A stretch of DNA of 41,333 nt from CAYMUB01 sp964393545 (GTDB lineage Bacteria > Patescibacteriota > Microgenomatia > Daviesbacterales > UBA10151), in contig CAYMUB010000027.1 of NCBI GenBank assembly GCA_964393545.1, forward strand, positions 1 to 41,333. The letters are read 5' to 3'. Within the stretch, counting starts at the first letter, position 1. Every line of letters starts with the position of its first letter. Under the pieces are notes generated by a model that was not told the origin of the DNA, did no database searches, and saw only the letters and a list, made by a program, of their open reading frames with translations. Position numbers and translations under genes: made by a program. Below are positions 1-7,087 of the stretch, piece by piece.

Positions 1-65
1 TCCCCACTCTTTGCTTTGGCTAAAACCTCAGCTTTAATCTCAGCTGGAATAATTTTTCTTTGCAT
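1..65 (-). CDS. IS transposase, N-terminal fragment (runs off left edge)
   Basis: The first 21 codons of a minus-strand gene starting at 65 encode a basic, helical N-terminus (MQRKIIPAEIKAEVLAKAKS) like the helix-turn-helix start of IS3/IS481-type transposases. A strong ribosome binding site (AAGGAG) lies a few bases upstream at 70-76. Most host genes in this window lack such a site, so this fits a mobile gene with its own translation signal. The rest of the gene lies beyond the window. The family is an inference from a short fragment. The 3' part of a DDE transposase in the same orientation lies at the right edge, and both may belong to copies of one element. Confidence 0.55.
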   Translation of the reverse strand, partial: MQRKIIPAEIKAEVLAKAKSG

Positions 66-141
66 GGATACTCCTTTCTAGACTCTCTCAGATTTTAACA
101 AAAGTCAGAGAATCTTGTCTTAGTTTAAGGGGTACCGGTCA
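1..141 (-). mobile_element. Insertion sequence, 5' end (partial)
   Basis: This holds the transposase start and about 75 bp of upstream DNA. The outer end may be at 141, where the inward sequence TGACCGGTACC resembles TGATCGGATTA at 40909, the proposed outer end of the IS at the right edge. Seven of the first eight bases agree. The terminal repeat is weak and no target duplication can be tested because each copy is cut by the window edge. Confidence 0.35.
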
Positions 142-398
142 CCTTGGTTGATATATTTTATCCAGAAACTAGAATTGTTCCATCTGATTGGGAAGTAAAA
201 TAAATATATGCAAGGTGAGTTGGACATTCCACAAGATAGAGGTGTAATTTTGCTTTCTTCATTAGACTATGGATAGATTTGTCCAGAATTAGTAGCTTGA
301 ACGGAAAGAGCCCTACTCCGTCCGCCTATGGCGGGTTTACTTGGTGGAGATGTCGGCTGTGAGCGATAGCTTGAACATTCATTGTGCTACAGACCAAA
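142..398. other. Gene-free stretch with possible decayed coding remnant
   Basis: No intact gene is visible. A plus-strand frame at 144-203 reads like the last 19 codons of a protein (ending VPSDWEVK, then TAA). A 22-codon frame follows at 208-276. A short GC-rich hairpin (CCGCC TAT GGCGG) lies near 329-341. The remnant starts right after the proposed IS end, so a gene may have been cut by the insertion. I do not recognise the family. Confidence 0.3.
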
Positions 399-866
399 CT
401 AATACCGATTTTCATTACTTCCGTAAGTTTCTAATATTTTCTTTGCCCAAGATATGGCATCTCTAGCCCTTACTCCAGTTGGTTGTGGCCGAACCCATAA
501 TTCTAAATTCTCAAGGCGATTATCATTTTTAACTCCATTCTTATGGTGAATGTTTTCATTAGGTAATAGATATCTTTCTAACTTTTTCTCCATCACCAAG
601 ATATGCTCAAAAACATAACGATTAGATGCTCGAGGATGATTCCTCAGTAAGAGAAGCGTGTAGCCTTTTTTATCCGTATAAATAGCACCTTCTGCTTTTC
701 TTCTGTGCAGGGCGTCACATTGAACACACATAAATGATTTTGGCTGGATAAGTTTTCCGCAATTGGGACACAGTTTTTTATAAACTTGTCCCCTACAGGA
801 TGGACACAGTTTATGTCTGCTGGATGCCACGAATATTCTTTGGCATCTAGTACATTTCTTTTTCAC
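399..866 (-). CDS. Zinc-ribbon HNH endonuclease (homing-type)
   Basis: A 155-residue protein. The N-terminal third carries four CxxC pairs (C5/C8, C21/C24, C33/C36, C47/C50), enough for two zinc ribbons that could bind DNA. The C-terminal half has an HNH_3-like catalytic core with HH at 107-108 followed by N110, N116 and N120 in the pattern IHHKNGVKNDNRLENL. Such proteins nick or cut DNA and are often mobile homing enzymes. The start is GTG at 866, six bases after a TATACT -10 box, so the mRNA is probably leaderless. It lies just downstream of the tmRNA gene and next to IS debris, which fits an accessory insertion. No intron or intein is visible in its neighbours. The HNH assignment is firm; the biological role is unknown. 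Confidence 0.8.
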   Translation of the reverse strand: MKKKCTRCQRIFVASSRHKLCPSCRGQVYKKLCPNCGKLIQPKSFMCVQCDALHRRKAEGAIYTDKKGYTLLLLRNHPRASNRYVFEHILVMEKKLERYLLPNENIHHKNGVKNDNRLENLELWVRPQPTGVRARDAISWAKKILETYGSNENRY

Positions 867-872
867 ACTCTC

Positions 873-901
873 AGTATATGATACTGTGGAGTTGAAGTAA
901 A
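873..901 (-). promoter_or_regulatory. Promoter of the HNH gene
   Basis: TTTACT (901-896), 17-bp spacer, TATACT (878-873), then six bases to the GTG start at 866. The distance puts transcription initiation at or next to the start codon. Confidence 0.5.
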
Positions 902-906
902 TAGTG

Positions 907-1370
907 TGGAGATGGGGGGTTTTGCACCCCCGTCCAAAATTGTGACTTTTAAAACTTCTACAAGCATAGCTAATTAATTTTTAGATAAACGTTGTAACCA
1001 ATCCCGACGAATTTTCATTCGTGCGGGATCCGCGATGGAAACTACCATCGGGATTAGCAGGAAAACGAATATCTGATTGAATCGTCTTTTGTATTAACAG
1101 ATCAACCAACACTGTTAATACAGCATCCTGACTGGGTACATTACTTTAGGTTCTAGCCAGAAAAAGAATTCTAAAATAGCTTTAAGCAGCGAGAGCGAGA
1201 GAAGGTCCAAATCCAGGTGTAACCCCGAAGATGTAACCTTTTACGCTTTTAGCAGCGTCAGCAACGGAATTTTTAATGCCGTTTGTGTTTTGAGACAATA
1301 TTTAACGTTTAATGTTTCCTTAACGGCTTGCGGTTTTTAAAGAGCAATCCTGTCGAGACTATACATCCCC
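907..1370 (-). ncRNA. ssrA: Transfer-messenger RNA (tmRNA)
   Basis: tmRNA rescues ribosomes stalled on broken mRNA, acting with SmpB, whose gene lies just upstream. The 5' end (GGGGATG at 1370-1364) pairs with the 3' strand (CATCTCC at 914-908) as a 7-bp acceptor stem whose third pair is G-U, the alanyl-tRNA synthetase identity mark. The T arm is GGGGG/CCCCC with loop TGCAAAA, lacking the usual TTC start. CCA is not encoded after the discriminator A at 907. The tag frame begins about 85 nt in (near 1286) and runs to TAA at 1184-1182, ending SLALAA, a canonical degradation tail. It is about 34 codons, much longer than the usual 10 or so, and the RNA (464 nt) is correspondingly long. The exact resume codon is uncertain because the frame stays open upstream. 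Confidence 0.93.
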
Positions 1371-1379
1371 ATGCTTTAT

Positions 1380-1408
1380 ATATTACCATAATGTGATCCT
1401 ACAATCAA
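1380..1408 (-). promoter_or_regulatory. Promoter of ssrA
   Basis: TTGATT (1408-1403), 17-bp spacer, TAATAT (1385-1380), then nine bases to the mature 5' G at 1370. This allows tmRNA to be made independently of the smpB operon. Confidence 0.55.
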
Positions 1409-1426
1409 CTCACTCATTCGTATAAG

Positions 1427-1535
1427 TTCAGTTCTTCCCAGCGGTTTTGTCATTCTGAACCGAAGGTGAAGAATCTTCCGGGGTTGGAAGATCCTTCGCT
1501 ACGCTCAGGATGACAGTCTACTGGGAAATACTGAA
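1427..1535. repeat. Long imperfect inverted repeat between smpB and ssrA
   Basis: The arms at 1427-1480 and 1486-1535 are complementary over most of their length. The outer blocks are TTCAGTTCTTCCCAG and CTGGGAAATACTGAA. The inner blocks are TGTCATTCTGA and TCAGGATGACA, and GAATCTTCC and GGAAGAT sit near the tip. It follows the smpB stop codon by about 10 bp, so as RNA it could end or protect the smpB message. The inner part resembles small dispersed palindromes (TCCTTCG...CTCAGGAT) and has a degenerate relative near 18130-18205. Confidence 0.7.
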
Positions 1536-1544
1536 TAGTTACAC

Positions 1545-1985
1545 TCATTCTTTCCCACGGAGTTCCTGCTCAATTCTTCTTTGCTGATCTTTTTCTTTAA
1601 GGCTTTTCCGGTGATCAAACTCTTTCTTGGATTTTGCTAAACCCACCTCCACTTTAAATCTATTATTTTTTTCATAAAGGGAAATAGGCACCAGGACAAA
1701 AGATTTTCCAGATATTTTACCTATTAAAGAATTAATTTGTTCTTTGTGCAACAAGAGCTTTCTTGATTTTGTACCATCATATTCTTTATCCGCAGCTTGA
1801 TTGTACCTGGGGATATTGACATTAATTAAAAATGCTTCCCCATTCAATATTCTGACATGACTTTCTCCCAGTTCTATTCTGCCAGCTCTGATTGATTTGA
1901 CTTCAGCCCCAGATAAAACTACTCCTGCTTCCAAATGTTCCAGGATATGATAATTATGAAGAGCTTTTTTATTTATGACACGCAT
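1545..1985 (-). CDS. smpB: SsrA-binding protein SmpB
   Basis: A 146-residue protein of typical SmpB length. It binds the tRNA-like end of tmRNA and brings it into the A site of stalled ribosomes. Family features are the oligonucleotide-binding barrel beginning with HNYHILEHLEAGVVLSGAEVKS, the G-E-S/N-V-R-I block near residues 40-46, and the basic C-terminal tail (residues about 118-146, KSKKEFDHRKSLKEKDQQRR) that reaches into the decoding centre. It lies four bases after the stop of the 611-aa gene, so it is probably the last gene of the operon starting at 4605. Its RNA partner ssrA follows downstream on the same strand. No clear ribosome binding site is visible; coupling to the upstream gene is likely. 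Confidence 0.95.
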   Translation of the reverse strand: MRVINKKALHNYHILEHLEAGVVLSGAEVKSIRAGRIELGESHVRILNGEAFLINVNIPRYNQAADKEYDGTKSRKLLLHKEQINSLIGKISGKSFVLVPISLYEKNNRFKVEVGLAKSKKEFDHRKSLKEKDQQRRIEQELRGKE

Positions 1986-1989
1986 AGTG

Positions 1990-3825
1990 TCATTTTAAAT
2001 CTATAGAGTAAATTTTGCTACCATCAAGTAAATAGACCTTTTTACCCTTCTCATCCACTACTAAATCTGTGGCAGAGGCAAATTTTTCCCCGGTGATTTG
2101 ACTTTTATATACACCGGTTTTACCTAAGATTAGCAACCTGGAATTACCTGAATCCAGCAAATACAAATTATCTGTATCAGATGATACAAAAAAGCTTTTA
2201 GGATCTTTAACCGGTGTTGGCAATCCCTCAAAAGAGAAACTATCTTTATCTCCTCTGGTAAACCTTAATATCTCTCCTCCTTTTTTTAGAACATAAACTG
2301 AGGATTCAATCTGCATTCTTAAAGCAGCTGTTAAATCAACTTTGGTGTTTTTACTAAAATATTCTCTTTTTTCTGAGTAATTATCAGCTGTTGGCAAGTA
2401 TTTCCAAATCTGTCCTGAATCCAGCAGATAAATATTTCCGGCAAAACTATAGATATCATGAACTTCTCCCCAATCACTGTCTTTTTTAGCAACTTGAGCT
2501 GATTTTTGATTAGTAGCATCTATCCTTAAAATCCCCTTATCTTTTGAATAGACAAAAGCAAAAGCGCCATTTAAGGAAAAGAGTGTGGCTTCACCTAATT
2601 GCTCTGATCCTGCCAGGATCTCATTACTTTTTTTAGTAAGGTCTACTGTGACTAAGGTCCTGATAACAGGATCCAGCAGCAGGATTTTCTCACCAGACAT
2701 ACTTATTTGGGAAGCTCTGAAGTTTTTCTTAACTAACTCCATATCGTAAAATTGAGGAAAATCCCCCACACTAAACTGTTGCAGGATATGGGGTGATTCT
2801 TGCTCAATCTGCTTTATTAAATCCTGGGCTTCGTTGCTTTTGGGATTTAATTTTAAAGCCAGATTGACTTTTTCTTGAGCTTTATCCAACTTGGACTTAG
2901 CCTCAGTTGAATTTAAAGTTGATAAACCTTTAGCACTATTAAAATCATCTCTAGCGCTTTGCAGTACTTGATTAAACTCTGCTGCTTTTTTGGCATTTTT
3001 GTTGGCAATAATTTTAAATCCTACTCCCAAAGTTATAACCACCATTAGCACAACAGCAATAATTAATCTGCCTCTATTGCTTTTGGGAAAATACTTTTTT
3101 TGCTGCCATAGAAATTTAAACAAACCTGCAAATATTCTTTTAACCAATTTAAGAATATTTCCATTCTTGATATTGGGCTGATTAAAAGTTTCAGATTGGA
3201 TTTCATCCTGATAAACATTGGTATTATTTTGTATGCTGGGAACCTCTTTTTCTTCCTGCTCTAAATCTATACAAAGTGCAGCCAAACCCTGATTTTCTAA
3301 ATTAGAAGCTCCAATCCTATCTTTGATCTCTTCTTCTAAAGAAGGCAAGGGTAAACCTAAAGCCTTGGACAAATCATCCCCTAAAAAAGCAGTCAGACTT
3401 TGAGTGGCAAGTAAGACTCTGTCTCCTTCTTCCAAAAAGCCTGATATTAGCTGATTCGGAGAGCCTACAGAAAGAAGAGGCGACAGTGTGTCAGATCTCC
3501 TAAGATAAGCCTCAACCGTACCTTCAAAAGTCAGGTACAATATTTTTCCGGAAATGGCAGATAAAAGCAGGGAAAAGTCTAAACCTGCTAATTTGCTTTT
3601 AGCTTCGGTAAAAGTGGCCTTGATTTTTTCTCCTACAGACAAGGCTTCAGAATCAAAGAAATAATCAGACAGCTCTGACAAGATTTGCCTGCCTCTAGTA
3701 AAAGCATCATCAGAGGTTAGGTCTAAGACTGCAAAAAAGTCAGTTTCTCCCCGGTGGCTCGAAACAACCTGGGCTGCTTTTTGATCTGTATTTAATCCAA
3801 CAATTTGAGCAATCTTCAGTTGCAT
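1990..3825 (-). CDS. Membrane protein with degenerate PP2C domain and beta-propeller
   Basis: A 611-residue protein in three parts. Residues 1-195 resemble a PPM/PP2C phosphatase fold, but the usual GDSR motif is replaced by EGTV (about 101-104) and the CSDGLT motif by ATQSLT (about 140-145), so metal-binding aspartates appear lost and it is probably a pseudophosphatase. A transmembrane helix spans about 253-273, followed by a helical linker rich in Ala, Lys and Asn (275-345). Residues 350-611 hold recurring blades (for example LYLLDSGNSRLLIL), which suggest an extracytoplasmic beta-propeller. It is joined to the upstream 85-aa gene by a TAATG overlap and to smpB by a four-base gap. I infer a sensor or scaffold across the membrane; no ligand can be named. 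Confidence 0.7.
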   Translation of the reverse strand: MQLKIAQIVGLNTDQKAAQVVSSHRGETDFFAVLDLTSDDAFTRGRQILSELSDYFFDSEALSVGEKIKATFTEAKSKLAGLDFSLLLSAISGKILYLTFEGTVEAYLRRSDTLSPLLSVGSPNQLISGFLEEGDRVLLATQSLTAFLGDDLSKALGLPLPSLEEEIKDRIGASNLENQGLAALCIDLEQEEKEVPSIQNNTNVYQDEIQSETFNQPNIKNGNILKLVKRIFAGLFKFLWQQKKYFPKSNRGRLIIAVVLMVVITLGVGFKIIANKNAKKAAEFNQVLQSARDDFNSAKGLSTLNSTEAKSKLDKAQEKVNLALKLNPKSNEAQDLIKQIEQESPHILQQFSVGDFPQFYDMELVKKNFRASQISMSGEKILLLDPVIRTLVTVDLTKKSNEILAGSEQLGEATLFSLNGAFAFVYSKDKGILRIDATNQKSAQVAKKDSDWGEVHDIYSFAGNIYLLDSGQIWKYLPTADNYSEKREYFSKNTKVDLTAALRMQIESSVYVLKKGGEILRFTRGDKDSFSFEGLPTPVKDPKSFFVSSDTDNLYLLDSGNSRLLILGKTGVYKSQITGEKFASATDLVVDEKGKKVYLLDGSKIYSIDLK

Positions 3826-4082
3826 TATAAAATCCCCCAGGCCAGCACTATTAACCCTATTGCCACTCCGGCATGAGCAATAGCAAAAGCCCTTAAAAAG
3901 GGTGACAGCCTGGTAGTTAAAGTTTTACCCATTAGATCAACCTGTCTGACTATAATTAGGGAAAATATAGTATAAAGAACTAGAATTATCAAAATAGCTC
4001 CTTTGCCAAAAGTTAGAATAAGTTCAGTATTCAAAAAACCTAAGCTTTGAGTAGGCATTTTCTTAAAGATGTTGTTTACCAA
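3825..4082 (-). CDS. Small two-helix membrane protein
   Basis: An 85-residue protein with two hydrophobic segments (about 29-47 and 66-84) separated by a polar stretch containing RQVDLMGKTLTTRLSP. It resembles small proteins of unknown function seen beside PH-domain and PP2C-like genes in candidate-phyla genomes, possibly DUF5657, though I cannot confirm this. It overlaps the PH-domain gene by 20 bases and shares a TAATG stop/start with the 611-aa gene, so the three are translated together and probably act at the same membrane site. Function unknown. Confidence 0.65.
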   Translation of the reverse strand: MVNNIFKKMPTQSLGFLNTELILTFGKGAILIILVLYTIFSLIIVRQVDLMGKTLTTRLSPFLRAFAIAHAGVAIGLIVLAWGIL

Positions 4083-4605
4083 CCAAATCCAAAACCATAT
4101 CAGCTACCTGGGCTGCTTGAGGAATATTCTTCATTTCAATTGACACATTTTCTCCAGCTGTCTGAATTCTAACATTTCCAAAATTAAAAATAGTGCCTAA
4201 TATACCGGCAGTCAGAGAATCTGTTTCTTCAATTTTTGTTAAAGGTGCCAGGTTTACAGCTTTGTAAAGCAAGTGTTCAAAATCAATATCCACTACTTTT
4301 TGATCAGTGATCAAAGTGGCATTAAAATACCAATTCAAAAATCCTTCAAAAACTGTAATCAGCACCAACAAATAATTGATAATCAAATATACCAGTTGAA
4401 ATGTTTCCGGGATCAGATTCAGATTTAATCCGGTGTAGGGCAGAATTTTAGGGATTAAAAATGGGATCACAAAAAGAAACAGAGCCAGCACTATCCAGGG
4501 AATATTGGTAATTGGATGAGCTCTAAGTAAAAGTAATATTTTTTCATCAGGATCCTGACCTTCAAAATGACTGTTAGTTGGACGAACCACATATGCCGGA
4601 AACAT
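4063..4605 (-). CDS. Membrane protein with bacterial PH domain
   Basis: A 180-residue protein when started at ATG 4605. A short cytoplasmic leader (PTNSHFEGQDPDEKILLLLRAHP) precedes two transmembrane segments (about 35-58 and 73-100). A bacterial pleckstrin-homology-like domain follows (about 100-180; typical NATLITDQKVVDID and GNVRIQTAGE blocks). An upstream ATG at 4647 would add 14 residues, but these derive from the duplicated spoIID end, while an extended -10 (TGATATACT) sits seven bases before 4605, which favours the shorter form. It heads the operon with the two-helix protein, the PP2C/propeller protein and smpB. The role of this family in candidate phyla is not established. Confidence 0.75.
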   Translation of the reverse strand: MFPAYVVRPTNSHFEGQDPDEKILLLLRAHPITNIPWIVLALFLFVIPFLIPKILPYTGLNLNLIPETFQLVYLIINYLLVLITVFEGFLNWYFNATLITDQKVVDIDFEHLLYKAVNLAPLTKIEETDSLTAGILGTIFNFGNVRIQTAGENVSIEMKNIPQAAQVADMVLDLVGKQHL

Positions 4606-4612
4606 CAAGGAG

Positions 4613-4641
4613 AGTATATCACTTCTTCTCGATATTGAAAA
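4613..4641 (-). promoter_or_regulatory. Promoter of the PH-domain/smpB operon
   Basis: TTTTCA (4641-4636), 17-bp spacer, TATACT (4618-4613) with the extended TG element, then seven bases to ATG 4605. The -35 box lies inside the left copy of the 26-bp duplication, so the duplication kept this promoter intact when vapBC arrived. Confidence 0.5.
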
Positions 4642-4648
4642 AGGCAAA
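4623..4648. repeat. Left copy of 26-bp direct repeat flanking vapBC
   Basis: Identical over 26 bases to 5403-5428, exactly 780 bp away. On the minus strand it encodes FAFFNIEKK followed by a TGA stop, a second copy of the SpoIID C-terminus. Flanking bases also match partly. Confidence 0.9.
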
Positions 4649-4664
4649 GCCGGCAGGTTTGGTT

Positions 4665-5141
4665 TTAATTTTGTGAGAAAGTTTTTAAATCCAGTACTGA
4701 TATACCATCAAACTTTTTGAAATCTTTTATATTTGCCGTAATTATCTGACTAATATTACTGGCAAGCATGGTGGCTATCAGAAAGACATCAAAAATCTGA
4801 CCATCTTTAATCTGACCTTTGACGCTTTGTTTATTTTTCTTTAGAAGTTCAACCATAATCTTATTGGTGCTTAGATCAGGATAGATTATTTCAAAGGGAG
4901 ACGTAAGGTATTGATCAACTAATTCTGCTGCTAACTCAGGTGTAACTGGACTTGACAACCTTCTTTTGTCAGTAATAACCGAATAGAACTCCAGCAAATT
5001 TTGAGAAGTTAGGACTCCAGAGATTTCACCTTTTATAACTTTGGTGATTAAGCTTAGAGCCTGGGAGTGAAAGAGAGAGTCTTCGTTATGAGCGTAAACT
5101 AGAATGTTGCTATCAAAAAGTACACCTTCAGATATCTTCAT
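4665..5141 (-). CDS. PIN-domain ribonuclease toxin (VapC-like)
   Basis: A 158-residue PIN protein. The four acidic residues expected to bind metal are visible: D10 in FDSNILVYA, E51 in QNLLEFY, D118 in FDVFLIATM and D140 in TANIKDF. VapC toxins cut RNA (tRNA or rRNA) until held by their antitoxin. The start overlaps the end of the antitoxin gene by 14 bases, the usual coupled order. With its partner it forms a compact cassette bounded by a 26-bp direct repeat made from the end of the neighbouring spoIID gene. This indicates insertion as a unit. Confidence 0.85.
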   Translation of the reverse strand: MKISEGVLFDSNILVYAHNEDSLFHSQALSLITKVIKGEISGVLTSQNLLEFYSVITDKRRLSSPVTPELAAELVDQYLTSPFEIIYPDLSTNKIMVELLKKNKQSVKGQIKDGQIFDVFLIATMLASNISQIITANIKDFKKFDGISVLDLKTFSQN

Positions 5142-5349
5142 AGATTTCGGATCTGCTCAAATTCCCTCTAATCCTACCCATTTTGTAGATTTTAAGATCG
5201 AATTTATGCTTAGTTAGTTTTAGGCGTCCTACTAAGTAATTTTTTAAGGCATTGCTTATTAATGTATTAAAAGCGCTTCCTTGATCAATTGCGTACTTCT
5301 TTGCCTCTTTGAAAATATTTTCGTCCAGGGTAATTGTTGTTCTTATCAT
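5128..5349 (-). CDS. Ribbon-helix-helix antitoxin (VapB-like)
   Basis: A 73-residue protein. Residues 1-42 match a ribbon-helix-helix DNA-binding fold: strand MIRTTITLDENIF, then two helices around EAKKYAIDQGSAFNTLISNALKNYL. The C-terminal tail (45-73) should wrap the toxin. It precedes and overlaps the PIN toxin gene. Translation starts six bases after a -10 box with no ribosome binding site, so the mRNA is probably leaderless. Two direct 13-bp repeats cover the promoter and start codon and are the likely binding site for autorepression. Confidence 0.85.
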   Translation of the reverse strand: MIRTTITLDENIFKEAKKYAIDQGSAFNTLISNALKNYLVGRLKLTKHKFDLKIYKMGRIRGNLSRSEIYEDI

Positions 5350-5384
5350 AAAAACATTTAATCATAAAAACATAAATATGTCAA
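5345..5384 (-). promoter_or_regulatory. vapBC promoter with direct-repeat operator
   Basis: TTGACA (5384-5379), 17-bp spacer, TTAAAT (5361-5356), six bases to the ATG at 5349. The 13-mer ATGTTTTTATGAT occurs twice, at 5373-5361 and 5357-5345, 16 bp apart, covering the -10 and start codon. This suits paired ribbon-helix-helix binding. Confidence 0.6.
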
Positions 5385-5398
5385 GAACTCTTTAAGGT

Positions 5399-7087
5399 TT
5401 ATTTCTTCTCGATATTGAAAAAGGCAAATCCGCTTTGAGGAATAGACATTCTGCCCGGGGCTCTTAAATTAAATCCTTTTTTAAATTCTGCCCCGCTTAA
5501 AGTAACTCCATCAACACTAACCTGATTGGTATTTCCATTTCCTTGAACTACCACCACACTTGAGGCTGAGGAGATCCCTCCATACTTTGAAGCCACATTC
5601 CTTAGTTCATCCATACTATATGGATTTCCTCCCCAACAGGAAGAAATTGGGATCACCCTTCCTGCTTCATCATTGCTACCTTTGGAAAGCACCAGTGCGG
5701 CGTTCACAATATCTGCCATTTCTTCTCCATTTAACCAAGGGTTTGATCTACCACATTTATCAGAATTTATATTGTACCCCTGGGTATACCAGGCTTTATA
5801 CAACCAGGGTGAACCACCAAGTTTGTCATAAGATTTATCTACAAAATTTCCTCCTCCAGAACCATCTGTGGTATCCCAACCAATGGGAGAAGCAAACCCT
5901 CCATGAGTTGAAGCATAGTAAGTCACCACATCTTCAATCACCTGTCCACGGGTTGCATTGACAGCATCCTTCCAAGCTTGAGGAGTGCTATCTGACTTAG
6001 ATTTAGAAAAAACCTGACAAGCCTCATTGGTACAAATTGATTGACCATTCATCTTATATCTATAAGCATAAGTTCTAGCAGCTACAGCCTGGGCTTTTAA
6101 CGCCTCAGGATGCCAGGAAGAAGGCATTTCCGCAATACCATATAAATACTTTTCTTCAAAATTCATTCCTCCATATCCTGAAACATTAATATCCCCGCCA
6201 GTATCTTTACCTACTGGTTCTTTACCAAAATAGGCTCTTAAAATCATTTTATAGTCCTGCCCCCCTTGAGCTCTACCTCTGGCTCCATACTGACTCATAC
6301 CTTTTCTATGAGTATGAGCACCAAAGGAAAAAACAGCAAAAGATCCTGCAGGTGCAGCTTCTCTAAATCCTTTAATAGAAGCATTGTAATCATCAGCCAG
6401 TTCACTATCTCCAATTGAGGCTGTAAATTGACCAGACCTGGCAGAGAGGATTTCCTGCTGTTTGGCAGATAATGCTGCAATTTGACCAGTTAGATCACTT
6501 TGATAAGCTTTAGCTTTTTTAATCTCACCACCCAGAAAACTGGCATTTTTATCAACTTCTGCTTGAAATAAAGCCACCTTTACTTTGTCATTTTCCAATT
6601 TGGTTTTTTGGGTTAACAAATCAACTACTTCACCGGTAATAGAACCAATAATTAATCTATCTTCTTTGGTCACAGTTTGTCTGTAAGATAATTCTCTGAA
6701 TAAATCTCCTGAGTGGATTGATGAAAGAATTACCAGCAGCGGATCAGTTAAATAAGAACGGATGTAGTAAGCTTTTACCCGTTGTTCCAAAAGAGCCTGC
6801 TGCAAAGCCAGTTTCTCTTCTCTGACATCCAAATCTTTTTGTTTTTGCTTGATATTTGAGGATAGATTATCAATGCTGGCTTGAATTTGAGCCAGCTGTA
6901 GTTTTAAAGAATCCAGCTGCCCTTCTAAAGGCTTGGTGGCTTTGACAGATAATTCTTTGGATTTATTTAAAACATCAATTTGTCTTTGTAAATCATCAAT
7001 TTCATCTGCAGAAACAGGGTATAGGGTATAGGGTATAGGGTATAGAAAGACAAATAATAGGATAAGAAAGAATATTATTTTTTTCAT
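5399..7087 (-). CDS. Secreted coiled-coil protein with SpoIID lytic domain
   Basis: A 562-residue exported protein. It has a signal peptide (1-27, containing a heptad-repeat-encoded YPIPYTLYP), then long coiled coils (about 29-110 and 150-220) like those of PcsB/EnvC-type cell-wall regulators. A SpoIID domain follows from about 250, with the motifs HRKGMSQYGARGRAQ and LKAQAVAARTYAYR. SpoIID enzymes cut denuded or modified glycan strands. It probably works at the cell surface in wall remodelling. The 3' end has been altered by the vapBC insertion: the final nine residues (FAFFNIEKK) come from a sequence duplicated at 4623-4648. A likely -10 (TTAAAAT) lies near 7107. Confidence 0.82.
   Translation of the reverse strand: MKKIIFFLILLFVFLYPIPYTLYPVSADEIDDLQRQIDVLNKSKELSVKATKPLEGQLDSLKLQLAQIQASIDNLSSNIKQKQKDLDVREEKLALQQALLEQRVKAYYIRSYLTDPLLVILSSIHSGDLFRELSYRQTVTKEDRLIIGSITGEVVDLLTQKTKLENDKVKVALFQAEVDKNASFLGGEIKKAKAYQSDLTGQIAALSAKQQEILSARSGQFTASIGDSELADDYNASIKGFREAAPAGSFAVFSFGAHTHRKGMSQYGARGRAQGGQDYKMILRAYFGKEPVGKDTGGDINVSGYGGMNFEEKYLYGIAEMPSSWHPEALKAQAVAARTYAYRYKMNGQSICTNEACQVFSKSKSDSTPQAWKDAVNATRGQVIEDVVTYYASTHGGFASPIGWDTTDGSGGGNFVDKSYDKLGGSPWLYKAWYTQGYNINSDKCGRSNPWLNGEEMADIVNAALVLSKGSNDEAGRVIPISSCWGGNPYSMDELRNVASKYGGISSASSVVVVQGNGNTNQVSVDGVTLSGAEFKKGFNLRAPGRMSIPQSGFAFFNIEKK
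5403..5428. repeat. Right copy of 26-bp direct repeat flanking vapBC
   Basis: This is the 3' coding end of spoIID, identical to 4623-4648. The stop after this copy is TAA (5399-5401), while the other copy uses TGA. Confidence 0.9.
7018..7046. repeat. Heptanucleotide tandem repeat (GGGTATA, four units) in the SpoIID signal peptide
   Basis: Four perfect units of GGGTATA plus one base. On the coding strand it encodes the hydrophobic signal-peptide core. Because seven is not a multiple of three, gain or loss of one unit would shift the frame. Degenerate units continue at about 7115-7150 in front of the next gene. Confidence 0.85.

Noticed and set aside
4606..4647. Upstream ATG at 4647 for the PH-domain gene
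   Set aside because: It lies in the duplicated spoIID end and upstream of the -10 box (4618-4613), so the codons would not be transcribed from the likely promoter.
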